A stretch of 64,000 nucleotides of DNA from Pseudomonas sp. CAN1 (lineage in GTDB: Bacteria; Pseudomonadota; Gammaproteobacteria; Pseudomonadales; Pseudomonadaceae). Below the pieces are notes generated by a model, which did no database searches, was not told the DNA's origin, and worked only from the letters and a program-made list of their open reading frames with translations. The DNA lies in contig NZ_JASMRU010000004.1 in assembly GCF_030462585.1 (NCBI RefSeq), positions 186,569 through 250,568 of the forward strand, given 5' to 3'. Both the position numbers and the translations under genes were made by a program. Shown here piece by piece: positions 19,230 to 26,846 of this stretch. Position 1 is the stretch's first letter. Each line of letters begins with the position of its first letter.

Positions 19230-20753
19230 CTAGACACTCGGCTTGTGGGACGGTTTGAACAGGCGCAGCAAAGCCGGGGCAGAGCCCACGCCCACGAGGA
19301 ACAGGGTGATCAGGCCGCACACGGCCAGTGCCGCGAGCAGCCAGAGGCGCTCGCCGGAATGCGCCAGCAGCGCGTAGAAGGGTTCGCTGAGCAGCAGACC
19401 GGCAGCGCTCAGCGCGGCGATCTGCAGGGTGTCGCGCAGCCAGGCGCCATGCAGGCCGGGGGCGAAGGTGCGGTGCACGATGGCCGGCCAGATCAGGAAC
19501 GACACGACACGCAGGCCGAACCAGCACATCGCTACACCGAGCACGCCGTAGAGGCGGGCGCTGGCGAATACCAGCGGCACGGTCACCAGGGTCGAGATGA
19601 CGCTGTACCAGACGTGCATGCGCAGCTGGCCATGGGCGTACTGCAGGTAGAACTGGAAGCTGGCCACTGCCAGCAGACCGGAACCCAGCACGTACCAGGC
19701 GAGGATCGGCCGACACCAGTTGGCGGCCTCGGCATCGCCGCTCCAGGCCAGGACCAGGTCATGACCATGAGCGGCGATTACCGCGACCATCGGGAACAGC
19801 AGCACACAGACGAAGCGGTTCGCCTTGAGGTAGAGCTGCTGCATGTCTTCGTGACGCCCTTCGGCGGCGAGCATGGTCATGCGCGGCAGCAGCGACTGCG
19901 CCAGCGGGTTGACCAGGGTGAGCACGCCGCCGGAAATCAGCGCCACCAGGGAGAAGTAACCGTACTGCTCAAGCGGCAGCAGGTTCGACAGCAGGACCTT
20001 GTCCAGCTGGGTGAGGACGATCCACAGGCAGGAACTGAACGACATGCCCAGGGCGAACGGCAGCACCGGCCGCACCGAGTCCCAGCAGAAGCGCGTCACC
20101 AGGCGCACGTCCATCCACTGGTAGGCCTTGCCGCCCAGCAGCAGCGCCTCGATCAGCGACACCACCACCTGGAACTGGAAGAACACCAGCGGGTCCTGGC
20201 TGATCTTCGCCACCAGCAGCAGGCCGCCGAAGTAGCGCAGGGTGGTGATGAACACGTTCACGCCGTTGATGAAAGCGTGCAGCTCCTGCCCCTGCAGCGC
20301 GCTGCGATACAGGGTGGCGTACAGGCGCAGGGCGACCAGCAGGCCCATCAGGCTGATGCACTGGGCGACCAGCTGCGGCGACAGCTGCTGCACGTTCAGC
20401 CACTGCCCGGCAATCCACGGGCTGCCAGCACAGACCGCCAGGGTGCTGAGCGCGGTCAGCGGCAGCAGGATCAGCTCGAAGGAGCGCAGCAGCTGCGCCT
20501 GGTCCTGGCCTTCGCCATGCACGCCGCGGCCATGGGCGACCTGCCGTACCAGCGCCGGCGACAGGCCGACATCGAGCAGCAGCAGCCAGGTCTGCAACAC
20601 CGCGAAGAAGCCGATCAGGCCGTACGCCTCGGCGCCCAGGTGGCCAAGGTAGAACGGCTGGATCAGGATGCCGATGACGATGGCGTACGCCTGCCCTGCA
20701 TAGTTCAGCAGGGTGTTGCGGACCATCGACAGCGAGCGTGCGGTGCGCATCAT
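19230..20753 (-). CDS. wzx: Wzx-type lipid-linked repeat-unit flippase
   Basis: The 507-residue protein has about 12-14 hydrophobic helices and the MATE/MOP-type polysaccharide flippase pattern (NTLLNYAGQAYAIVIGILIQPFYLGHLG at the start). It would move the undecaprenyl-linked repeat unit across the inner membrane to the polymerase. GAGGGAAC precedes tandem ATG codons. It is flanked by the aminotransferase (7 bases) and a GT2 gene (2 bases), so translation is likely coupled. Confidence 0.9.
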   Translation of the reverse strand: MMRTARSLSMVRNTLLNYAGQAYAIVIGILIQPFYLGHLGAEAYGLIGFFAVLQTWLLLLDVGLSPALVRQVAHGRGVHGEGQDQAQLLRSFELILLPLTALSTLAVCAGSPWIAGQWLNVQQLSPQLVAQCISLMGLLVALRLYATLYRSALQGQELHAFINGVNVFITTLRYFGGLLLVAKISQDPLVFFQFQVVVSLIEALLLGGKAYQWMDVRLVTRFCWDSVRPVLPFALGMSFSSCLWIVLTQLDKVLLSNLLPLEQYGYFSLVALISGGVLTLVNPLAQSLLPRMTMLAAEGRHEDMQQLYLKANRFVCVLLFPMVAVIAAHGHDLVLAWSGDAEAANWCRPILAWYVLGSGLLAVASFQFYLQYAHGQLRMHVWYSVISTLVTVPLVFASARLYGVLGVAMCWFGLRVVSFLIWPAIVHRTFAPGLHGAWLRDTLQIAALSAAGLLLSEPFYALLAHSGERLWLLAALAVCGLITLFLVGVGSAPALLRLFKPSHKPSV

Positions 20754-20760
20754 CGTTCCC

Positions 20761-21855
20761 TCACACCGCCACGGCGACGCGGCCGCTTTCCAGCAGCAGC
20801 ATTTCGATCACCGCGCGCTGCACTTCCTGCGGCAGCCCCGGATACAGCGGCAGGCAGAGGATGCGCTGGCTCAGCTCGCGGGACAGCACCTGCGGCTCCT
20901 GCGGGGCGAGGTAGTCGAGAGTGTCCAGCGACGGGTAGAAGTAGCGCCGCGGGTTCACGCCGATCTCGTTGAGCGCGGCGCGCACGCGCAGTACCTGGGC
21001 TTCGTCGCGCAGGCCGATGGGGTAATAGCTGTTGTTCAGCCGCGCGTAGCTCTCGCTGGTCTGCAGGTCGTAATAACCGCTGAGCGCGGCGGTATAGCGC
21101 GCGGCGATCTCCTCGCGCTGGGCGAGGATGGTGTCGATCTCGTCGAGCACGCACAGGCCCATGGCGGCGGAGAACTCGTTGAGCTTGGCGTTGATCCCCA
21201 GGCCGACGATCTGGTCGACCCCGGCGATGCCGAAGTTGCACATCAGGCGGATCTGCTTCGCCAGCTCATCGTCGGCAGTGACGATGGCGCCACCCTCGAT
21301 GGTGTGGAACAGCTTGGTGGCGTGGAAGCTCAGGGTGCTCGCATCACCCCAGGCCAGCACCGAGCGGTCGCGGTAGCGCGAGCCGAAGGCGTGGGCGCCG
21401 TCGTAGATCACCTTCAGCTGGTTGCGCTGGGCCACCGCCTGAATCTCCTCCACCGCACAGGGATTACCGAACACGTGGGTGGCGACGATGGCGGTGGTAT
21501 CCGGCGCAAGGCTGGCTTCGATGCGCGCAGGGTCGAGGTTCCAGGTCCGCGCATCGATGTCGGCGAAGCGCGGGCGGATGCTCTCCCACTGCAGCGTGCT
21601 GCTGGTGGCAACGAAGCTGAAGGGGGTGGTGACGGCACTGCCGGTCACGCCCAGGGCGCGGTAGGCGACCTGCAGGGCGATGGTGCCGTTGTTGGTGAGG
21701 ATCACGTGGCGAACGCCCAGGTAGTCCTGCAGGCGCTCTTCCAGCTCGGTCACGAAAGGCCCGTGGTTGGTGATCCAGCCGGAGGCGTAGATCTGCTCCA
21801 CGTAGCCCTTGAACTTGTCCAGGTTGCCCAGGTAGGTCTTGGTCACATTGATCAC
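20761..21855 (-). CDS. DegT/DnrJ/EryC1/StrS sugar aminotransferase
   Basis: This PLP enzyme transfers an amino group to a keto-sugar nucleotide. The 364-residue product has GNLDKFKGYVEQIYASGWITNHG at the start, the PLP aspartate region YDGAHAFG, and the Schiff-base lysine in SFHATKLF (Lys181). With RmlA in the operon, a dTDP-4-keto-6-deoxyglucose substrate, giving a dTDP-4-amino sugar of the VioA or FdtB/Rff kind, is a sensible inference. RmlB would have to come from elsewhere, and no N-acetyl- or formyltransferase is seen here. Confidence 0.9.
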   Translation of the reverse strand: MINVTKTYLGNLDKFKGYVEQIYASGWITNHGPFVTELEERLQDYLGVRHVILTNNGTIALQVAYRALGVTGSAVTTPFSFVATSSTLQWESIRPRFADIDARTWNLDPARIEASLAPDTTAIVATHVFGNPCAVEEIQAVAQRNQLKVIYDGAHAFGSRYRDRSVLAWGDASTLSFHATKLFHTIEGGAIVTADDELAKQIRLMCNFGIAGVDQIVGLGINAKLNEFSAAMGLCVLDEIDTILAQREEIAARYTAALSGYYDLQTSESYARLNNSYYPIGLRDEAQVLRVRAALNEIGVNPRRYFYPSLDTLDYLAPQEPQVLSRELSQRILCLPLYPGLPQEVQRAVIEMLLLESGRVAVAV

Positions 21856-21921
21856 GGTCGCATCCCTCTGTTGGATGGAAAGTCCGTTGACGAATCGATT
21901 CAGAGCCGGCGCGCGCGCCGC

Positions 21922-23331
21922 TCAGCCCAGCGCCGTCATGGCGAAAGGCACGCCATCGAGCGGGGTCTCCAGGGTTTCCTGTGCGGCCGGCACGCGCCGC
22001 GCCAGGTGCGCCTGCAGGGCGTCGATGACGCGGCCGCTGGCGTCGTGGTGGAACTGCCAGACGCCGTAGATGCGGCTGTCGAAGGAGCGCTCGCTGCCCA
22101 GCATCGGGTTGGCCGCAAGGCCGGAGCCGAGGCCGAAGCTGTACAGGCCGGGGATCGCCCGGCCGTTGAGGTCGCGCAGGCAGCCGTCGGCGTCGGAATC
22201 CAGCCCGCCCTTGCTCTCGCGCACCTGCAGCGGCTCGCCATTGGCGTGGCGCAGGGCCGGCAGGCACGGCTGGTAGCCGATCGCCTGGACGATCACGCCG
22301 TCCTCGCTGCAGCACTGCTCCAGGCGCTCGCGGGCGGCGGGGGAACGGTCCTCCAGGCACAGCAGCTCGACCTTCACCCGAGTGCCGCTGACATGGCCGT
22401 TGGTAAGCACGTCAGTGCCCACCTGGTGCGCGCGGTAGCGCAGGCCGCCGGAACGGTTGACCCGTCCGGACACCGGGCACACGTCCATGCCTTCGTCGAC
22501 CAGGTAGCCGGCCGCGCGGGCTTCCTCGACGCTCTCGAAGAACAGCCGGATCGGCGCGCGGTGCAGCAGGGTGATCTGCTCCAGGCCCAGGCAGTCGAGG
22601 GCGCAGGCCAGGTTGTCGAGGATCGAGAAGGCGCTGTGAGAACCGCCGACCACAGTGAAGCGGCTGCCGGGCTTGACCCGCTCGCCGAACAGCTCCACCA
22701 GTTCGGCGGGGTTCAGGCTGAGCAGCGCATCGGAGGAATAGACGGTCGGGCCGTCGTGCCCCAGGTGCAGGTCCTGCTCGGCCAGGCTCCAGTTCAGGTA
22801 CTCGCGGTTCTGCCGGCCACCGAGGTTCATCACCAGGGTACCGGCGCCGATCTGCGCGACATGGGAGCCGCTGCGCAGCGCCAGCTGGAAGCTGCCGTCG
22901 TCCTGCGCGGTGATCTTCTCGATACGCGTCCCCAGGGCCACCTCGACGCCGAGGTGCTCGGTGACGTAGCGCATGAACAGGGTGGAGGCATGCGCCAGCA
23001 GCTCGCCCACCTGGGTGAGCATCGGTGCGCCATGGGGGTCGTTCTGTAGCGCGCGGAATGCCGGCGAATGCGCCAGCGGCGCGAAGATCGGCAGCAGCGC
23101 CGGGTCGCGCAGGCAGTCGAGGAACACATCGCCTACCGAGTTGGCAGTGATGTGGTAGTCGCCCAGCCGGCCACGGCCGACGGCCAGTGCCGCGTCCACC
23201 ACCAGCAGACCGTCGCGGGCGAGACTCGCCAGCGCGCCGGTCTTGTAGGCGTTGAACAGGAAGCCCATGCCTGCCGGGCCGGCGCCGCCGACCACACAGG
23301 CATAGTTGGAACGAAGCGATTGCTCGGCCAT
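21922..23331 (-). CDS. FAD/NAD(P)-binding oxidoreductase, first gene of the polysaccharide operon
   Basis: The 469-residue protein has an N-terminal dinucleotide fold (VVGGAGPAGMGFLF), a second nucleotide-binding site (FTVVGGSHSAFSIL, about 225-238) and an AIGYQP block before a C-terminal GLYSFGLGSG segment. This layout recalls flavin monooxygenases and ornithine/lysine N-hydroxylases, but similarity is limited and the substrate is unknown. It is the promoter-proximal gene of the operon, 66 bases ahead of the sugar aminotransferase, so oxidation of a sugar or amino-sugar precursor is one possibility. Flavoproteins of this type are not standard parts of Wzx/Wzy loci. Confidence 0.8.
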   Translation of the reverse strand: MAEQSLRSNYACVVGGAGPAGMGFLFNAYKTGALASLARDGLLVVDAALAVGRGRLGDYHITANSVGDVFLDCLRDPALLPIFAPLAHSPAFRALQNDPHGAPMLTQVGELLAHASTLFMRYVTEHLGVEVALGTRIEKITAQDDGSFQLALRSGSHVAQIGAGTLVMNLGGRQNREYLNWSLAEQDLHLGHDGPTVYSSDALLSLNPAELVELFGERVKPGSRFTVVGGSHSAFSILDNLACALDCLGLEQITLLHRAPIRLFFESVEEARAAGYLVDEGMDVCPVSGRVNRSGGLRYRAHQVGTDVLTNGHVSGTRVKVELLCLEDRSPAARERLEQCCSEDGVIVQAIGYQPCLPALRHANGEPLQVRESKGGLDSDADGCLRDLNGRAIPGLYSFGLGSGLAANPMLGSERSFDSRIYGVWQFHHDASGRVIDALQAHLARRVPAAQETLETPLDGVPFAMTALG

Positions 23332-23537
23332 CAGCCTTGACTCCCAGCGCGGCGGGCCGCGCGGTTCTCGAAAGACCGGCTCAGTCGGCCGGCAGGGTTA
23401 CCGCGTTCGCGCCGGAATTCCGTCACCTGCGGCGCAGCCGCTACCGCGCGAGCCATCTCGGGGAGGCTTGCGGGGGAAGGTTGGGAAAGGTTGGCGGACG
23501 ACGGCAGAGACACTTCGGCGCAACGCCGAAGTTGCTG

Positions 23538-23716
23538 TTTCAGGAATGAGACAGAATGCAGGGGAGCACCGGCGAGTTCCGTCGAAAGTTCGGTTTTGTT
23601 ACACCCTGAAGAAATGGCATAACCCGCCGAGAAGTTTGTATCGACGGCCACACAGAACTTTACCGAACACTTCGAAGCGCTGGCGTCAACATTCCATAGT
23701 TTCAGGAAAGAGACAC
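23538..23716. repeat. direct repeats in the operon leader
   Basis: TTTCAGGAAWGAGACA occurs at 23538-23553 and 23701-23716. The overlapping 10-mer AGAGACACTT occurs at 23506-23515 and 23710-23719. No known regulator was matched. Confidence 0.45.
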
Positions 23717-23754
23717 TTTGCGGAGTTTCCGCAGCGCTCTTTCCGGCTGTTACG

Positions 23755-23775
23755 ACGGAACGCAAAGTTCCGTCA
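23755..23775. repeat. inverted repeat in the operon leader
   Basis: GACGGAAC and GTTCCGTC form perfect 8-bp arms around GCAAA. A further GTTCCGTC lies at 23576-23583. It may be a regulator site or an RNA hairpin. Confidence 0.5.
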
Positions 23776-23860
23776 ATTTCCATTATTCCAGCAGCCATCG
23801 TCAGTCACTCCACGCTAGGAGAACGCTCTGTTTCGGGCCTTTTGTAAAATTCGAAGACAA

Positions 23861-23871
23861 GGCTACCGCCC
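23861..23871 (-). promoter_or_regulatory. ops-like element, copy 1
   Basis: The minus strand reads GGGCGGTAGCCTTG, containing GGCGGTAGC, the core of the enterobacterial ops/JUMPstart site recognised by RfaH. It lies between the 7-bp inverted arms ATTCGAA (23849-23855) and TTCGAAT (23875-23881), so it could sit in a hairpin loop. Its orientation is that of the operon. Confidence 0.65.
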
Positions 23872-23947
23872 GAGTTCGAATGACCCGATTCAATCAACGA
23901 CAATCAACTGTTCGTCCCTGGAGTGGCCGTTACTTTTCGTTGGGCAA

Positions 23948-23958
23948 AGCTACCGCCC
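23948..23958 (-). promoter_or_regulatory. ops-like element, copy 2
   Basis: The minus strand reads GGGCGGTAGCTTTG, identical to copy 1 in 13 of 14 positions, 87 bases upstream of it. GGGC and GCCC flank the element and could pair as a small hairpin. Confidence 0.65.
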
Positions 23959-24161
23959 TTCGGCCGAATTCCGAAAATCTGGAAAAACAACAGCAAAAAA
24001 CTATCGCACTCCCGCAGCCAGGAGGGCCGACGGAAGTCATCAGGCAGCGATAGGAAAGTGACAGGAAGAAGAGGGGGCAGAATCTTCCTTGACCTTACTG
24101 CTCTTGCGACTACTCCCTGAGGTGTCTCATCCAGACACCACACGATATTGCTATGTGAATA

Positions 24162-24191
24162 GTAATAGTGGGGGGGACAAAGGCATGTCAA
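24162..24191 (-). promoter_or_regulatory. candidate sigma-70 promoter of the polysaccharide operon
   Basis: On the minus strand a perfect TTGACA (24191-24186) is followed after 17-18 bases by CTATTAC, a fair -10. The start point would be near 24155, placing both ops-like sites inside the transcript. A hairpin ACGTAGGA-AGCGC-TCCTACGT touches the -35 (24191-24211); it resembles a half REP or an operator. Confidence 0.5.
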
Positions 24192-24305
24192 CGTAGGAAG
24201 CGCTCCTACGTCATGAATCCGACAGAAGGCAAATCAGGCTTCGTAACTTATTGATTTACAAGGCGTCATAAACCCGACACGGGCATTTTGACAGCATAAA
24301 CGTAC

Positions 24306-24372
24306 ACCCCTGAATCTGCCTCAGGGGTATTAGTCAGAAAGTATTAGTGTTTCTGCCGTGGACACGGCAGAA
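24306..24372 (-). terminator. two hairpins after the diguanylate cyclase gene
   Basis: TTCTGCCGTG / CACGGCAGAA (24351-24372, 2-base loop) lies right after the stop codon. ACCCCTGA / TCAGGGGT (24306-24328) follows it. Neither has a T tract, so they may be weak terminators or RNA-stabilising ends. Confidence 0.45.
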
Positions 24373-24377
24373 GTGTT

Positions 24378-25349
24378 TCATCCCTGAACAAGACGGTCCT
24401 TGCCGGTGCGTTTTGCCTGATAAAGCGCCGCATCGGAACGGCTGTAGAGCGCGGAAAGATTCTGGTCTTCGCCCTGCAGCATGGTCATGCCCTGGCTGAT
24501 GGTGACGCTGAAGAAATGCTCGGCCTCGTTGAAGCGCAGGCGCTGCACTTCCCGCTGCAGGCGTTCGCCGATCTGCCGCGCCATGTTCTCGTCGCAGCCG
24601 GGCAGCAGCACGGCGAACTCCTCGCCGCCGATACGGCCGAACAGGTCGCCACGGCGCAGCGCGCCAGAACCGCACTGGGCGATACGCTGCAGCACCACGT
24701 CACCGACCTGGTGGCCGTAGACGTCGTTGATCTTCTTGAAGTCGTCCACGTCCAGCAGGAGGAAGGCCAGCGGCGTGGAGGTCGCCTTGCAGTCGCGGAA
24801 GGCCTGCTCGGCGCTGTCGAAGAAGTAGCGGCGGTTGCTGCTCTGGGTCAGCACGTCAGTGGTGGCCAGGCGGTGCAGCTCGGTCTCCAGGTGCTTCTTG
24901 TCGGTGATGTCCTCGGCGATGCCGACGATCATCAGCGGCAGGCCGGCCTCGCTGTGCTGGCTGACGAAGCACTTGTCGCTGAGCCAGCGCACTTCGCCAT
25001 CGGCGCGCAGGATGCGGTACTCGCGCTGCTCGATGGCGCCGCGTTCCAGCACTTCCTGCAGGGTGCTCTGGGCGTAGTCCAGGTCATCGGGGTAGATGCA
25101 GTTGCGCCACTCGTTGTAGTCCGCCAGCAGCAGCGCGGCGGAGCGGCCGAAGATGTTCTCGTAAGCCGGGCTGACGTAGACCATGCGCTGGGCCTGCCAG
25201 TCGAAGGCCCAGAGCACCGAGTTGACGCTGGCCAGCAGCGCGCTGAAGAGCTGCTCGCGTTCCTTCAGGCGCGTCACTTCGGCGCGGCTGTGCAGCAGCG
25301 CCAGGAGGGCCTCATCCTGGTCCATTGGCATCTTGTTCTGTTCATCCAT
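24378..25349 (-). CDS. PAS-domain diguanylate cyclase
   Basis: This protein makes cyclic di-GMP. The 323-residue product has a coiled start, a PAS/PAC sensor (about 35-160, with MVYVSPAYENIFGRS and IVGIAEDITDKK) and a GGDEF domain with intact active site GRIGGEEFAVLLPG. An RRGD motif five residues upstream is a canonical inhibitory I-site, so product feedback is expected. No membrane segment is present, so it is cytoplasmic. The position before desA matches PA0290 of P. aeruginosa. The gpu genes between these two in PAO1 are absent here. Confidence 0.93.
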   Translation of the reverse strand: MDEQNKMPMDQDEALLALLHSRAEVTRLKEREQLFSALLASVNSVLWAFDWQAQRMVYVSPAYENIFGRSAALLLADYNEWRNCIYPDDLDYAQSTLQEVLERGAIEQREYRILRADGEVRWLSDKCFVSQHSEAGLPLMIVGIAEDITDKKHLETELHRLATTDVLTQSSNRRYFFDSAEQAFRDCKATSTPLAFLLLDVDDFKKINDVYGHQVGDVVLQRIAQCGSGALRRGDLFGRIGGEEFAVLLPGCDENMARQIGERLQREVQRLRFNEAEHFFSVTISQGMTMLQGEDQNLSALYSRSDAALYQAKRTGKDRLVQG

Positions 25350-25420
25350 GTATCGGTTTCCTCCCGCTCATTGACCGGGGCTATGACCGCAAACTACGCC
25401 TCGCTGCTGCAAATTAAACG

Positions 25421-25446
25421 AAAAGCCCGCCGAACGGCGGGCTTTT
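25421..25446. terminator. terminator after desA
   Basis: A perfect 12-bp stem AAAAGCCCGCCG / CGGCGGGCTTTT closes a 2-base loop 41 bases after the desA stop. It is symmetric, so it could act on both strands. Confidence 0.85.
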
Positions 25447-25486
25447 CTGAGACACATCTCTCAACGTCCCAGGACGTTTCCGTCAA

Positions 25487-26668
25487 TCAGACGGCGGGAC
25501 GCAGCGAATAGGTCTTCAGCTGCTCGGCGAACTCGCGCAGCGACTGGATGCCGCTGGCTTCCGCCTCGTGCACCCACTGCTTGATCGCGGCGAGCATGTC
25601 GTGGCCGTTGGCGCTGGTCTTCACCCAGATCTGCTGCAGCGCCAGGCGCTTCTCGTAGATCACCTGCAGGGACTGGCTCTGCGCGAGCAGGTCCTGGATA
25701 CGCGCGTGGTGGCGATCCTCCAGCAGGCTGGTCTCACGGGAGAGCAGGCGCTTGGCACGGCGGAACAGGTGGCGTACCGACTCGTCGGCCTTGGCCAGTT
25801 CCTGTTTCACCAGCGGGCCGATCACCAGCTTGCGGTACTGGGCCATGATCTGGAAACGGTTGTTGAGGATGGCCATGGCGGTATCCATGTCCAGGCTGCC
25901 CTTGCCTTCCACGCGGTGGGCGATGGGCGCCACGCGAGCGACCTTGGCCAGGCGCAGGAAGCTGAACACCTGGATCCAGGCCCAGCCGAGGTCGAACTCC
26001 CACTTCTTCACCGACAGCTTCGCCGAGTTCGGGTAGGTGTGGTGGTTGTTGTGCAGCTCTTCACCGCCGATCAGGATGCCCCAGGGCACGAGATTGGTCG
26101 CGGCGTCGCGGCACTCGAAGTTGCGGTAGCCAATGGCATGGCCCAGGCCGTTGATGACGCCGGCAGCCCACACGGGGATCCACATCATCTGCACGGCCCA
26201 GACGGTCATCCCGAGCACGCCGAACAGCGCGAGGTCGATGATCGCCATCAGCACTACACCGCCGATGGGGAAGCGCGAATAGACGTTGCGCTCGATCCAG
26301 TCTTCCGGGCAGTTCTTGCCGTAGATGCGCAGGGTGTCGGGGTTCTCCGCCTCCTTGCGATACAGCTCGGCGCCGGTGCGCAGCACGGTGCCCAGGCCCT
26401 TGTACACCGGGCTGTGCGGGTCTTCGGCGGTCTCGCACTTGGCGTGGTGCTTGCGGTGGATGGCAGTCCACTCGCGGGTGTTCATGGCGGTGGTCAGCCA
26501 CAGCCAGAAGCGGAAGAAATGCTTCAGCGCCGGATGCAGTTCGAGTGCACGGTGCGCGGAGTAGCGATGCAGGTAGACCGTGACACCGACGATGGTGATG
26601 TGGGTCATGACCAGGGTGACTGCCACCAGTTGCCACGGCGACAGGTCAAGGAAACCGTTGTACCACAT
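25487..26668 (-). CDS. desA: acyl-lipid / acyl-CoA delta-9 fatty-acid desaturase
   Basis: This membrane di-iron enzyme introduces a double bond into phospholipid acyl chains under aerobic conditions. The 393-residue protein has four membrane helices and the three histidine boxes: HRYSAHR, HRKHHAKCE and EELHNNHHTYP. I chose the ATG at 26668 (MWYNGFLDLSPWQL), which fits the known DesA start; the longer frame runs into the promoter. The C-terminal 130 residues are helical and soluble. Its divergent neighbour is the GGDEF-EAL gene, as in PAO1 (PA0286/PA0285). Confidence 0.94.
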   Translation of the reverse strand: MWYNGFLDLSPWQLVAVTLVMTHITIVGVTVYLHRYSAHRALELHPALKHFFRFWLWLTTAMNTREWTAIHRKHHAKCETAEDPHSPVYKGLGTVLRTGAELYRKEAENPDTLRIYGKNCPEDWIERNVYSRFPIGGVVLMAIIDLALFGVLGMTVWAVQMMWIPVWAAGVINGLGHAIGYRNFECRDAATNLVPWGILIGGEELHNNHHTYPNSAKLSVKKWEFDLGWAWIQVFSFLRLAKVARVAPIAHRVEGKGSLDMDTAMAILNNRFQIMAQYRKLVIGPLVKQELAKADESVRHLFRRAKRLLSRETSLLEDRHHARIQDLLAQSQSLQVIYEKRLALQQIWVKTSANGHDMLAAIKQWVHEAEASGIQSLREFAEQLKTYSLRPAV

Positions 26669-26741
26669 AGGCGATACTGTACCTCGGAAGGGGGTATGGC
26701 GACGCCTTGCTGGGCGTGCTGTACCGGGAAAAGACAGCCGC

Positions 26742-26816
26742 ATTATCACCAAGCGGGTCCGGATTACCATCCGGTCTTTTAGATACGAATGTGGCCACGT
26801 GGCCATCATTTATACT
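26742..26816. promoter_or_regulatory. divergent promoter region of desA and the GGDEF-EAL gene
   Basis: On the minus strand an extended -10 GGTGATAAT (GATAAT at 26747-26742) could drive desA. On the plus strand TATACT (26811-26816) could drive the other gene. The perfect 14-bp palindrome TGGCCACGTGGCCA (26792-26805) covers the -35 area of the plus-strand promoter and looks like an operator. Confidence 0.5.
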
Positions 26817-26846
26817 GCACAGCCAATAAATCCAACCCACTGCCGC

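Larger units (their letters stand above)
23332..24162 (-). promoter_or_regulatory. long untranslated leader of the polysaccharide operon
   Basis: About 830 bases between the predicted promoter and the first gene contain no believable reading frame, and much of it is AT-richer than the flanks. It holds two exact GGGCGGTAGC elements, a weaker third GCGCGGTAGCGGC at 23438-23449 (minus strand), an inverted repeat at 23755-23775 and paired direct repeats. A leader of this length suggests control after transcription starts. Confidence 0.6.

Noticed and set aside
23567..23600. An AlgU-type promoter (GAACTT...TCTGA) for the polysaccharide operon.
   Set aside because: GAACTT-like boxes are present on the minus strand but no TCTGA box follows at 16-17 bases.
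23306..24191. Several 60-170-codon frames in the leader of the polysaccharide operon.
   Set aside because: No domain, no ribosome site, odd composition; they overlap the repeats and ops-like sites.
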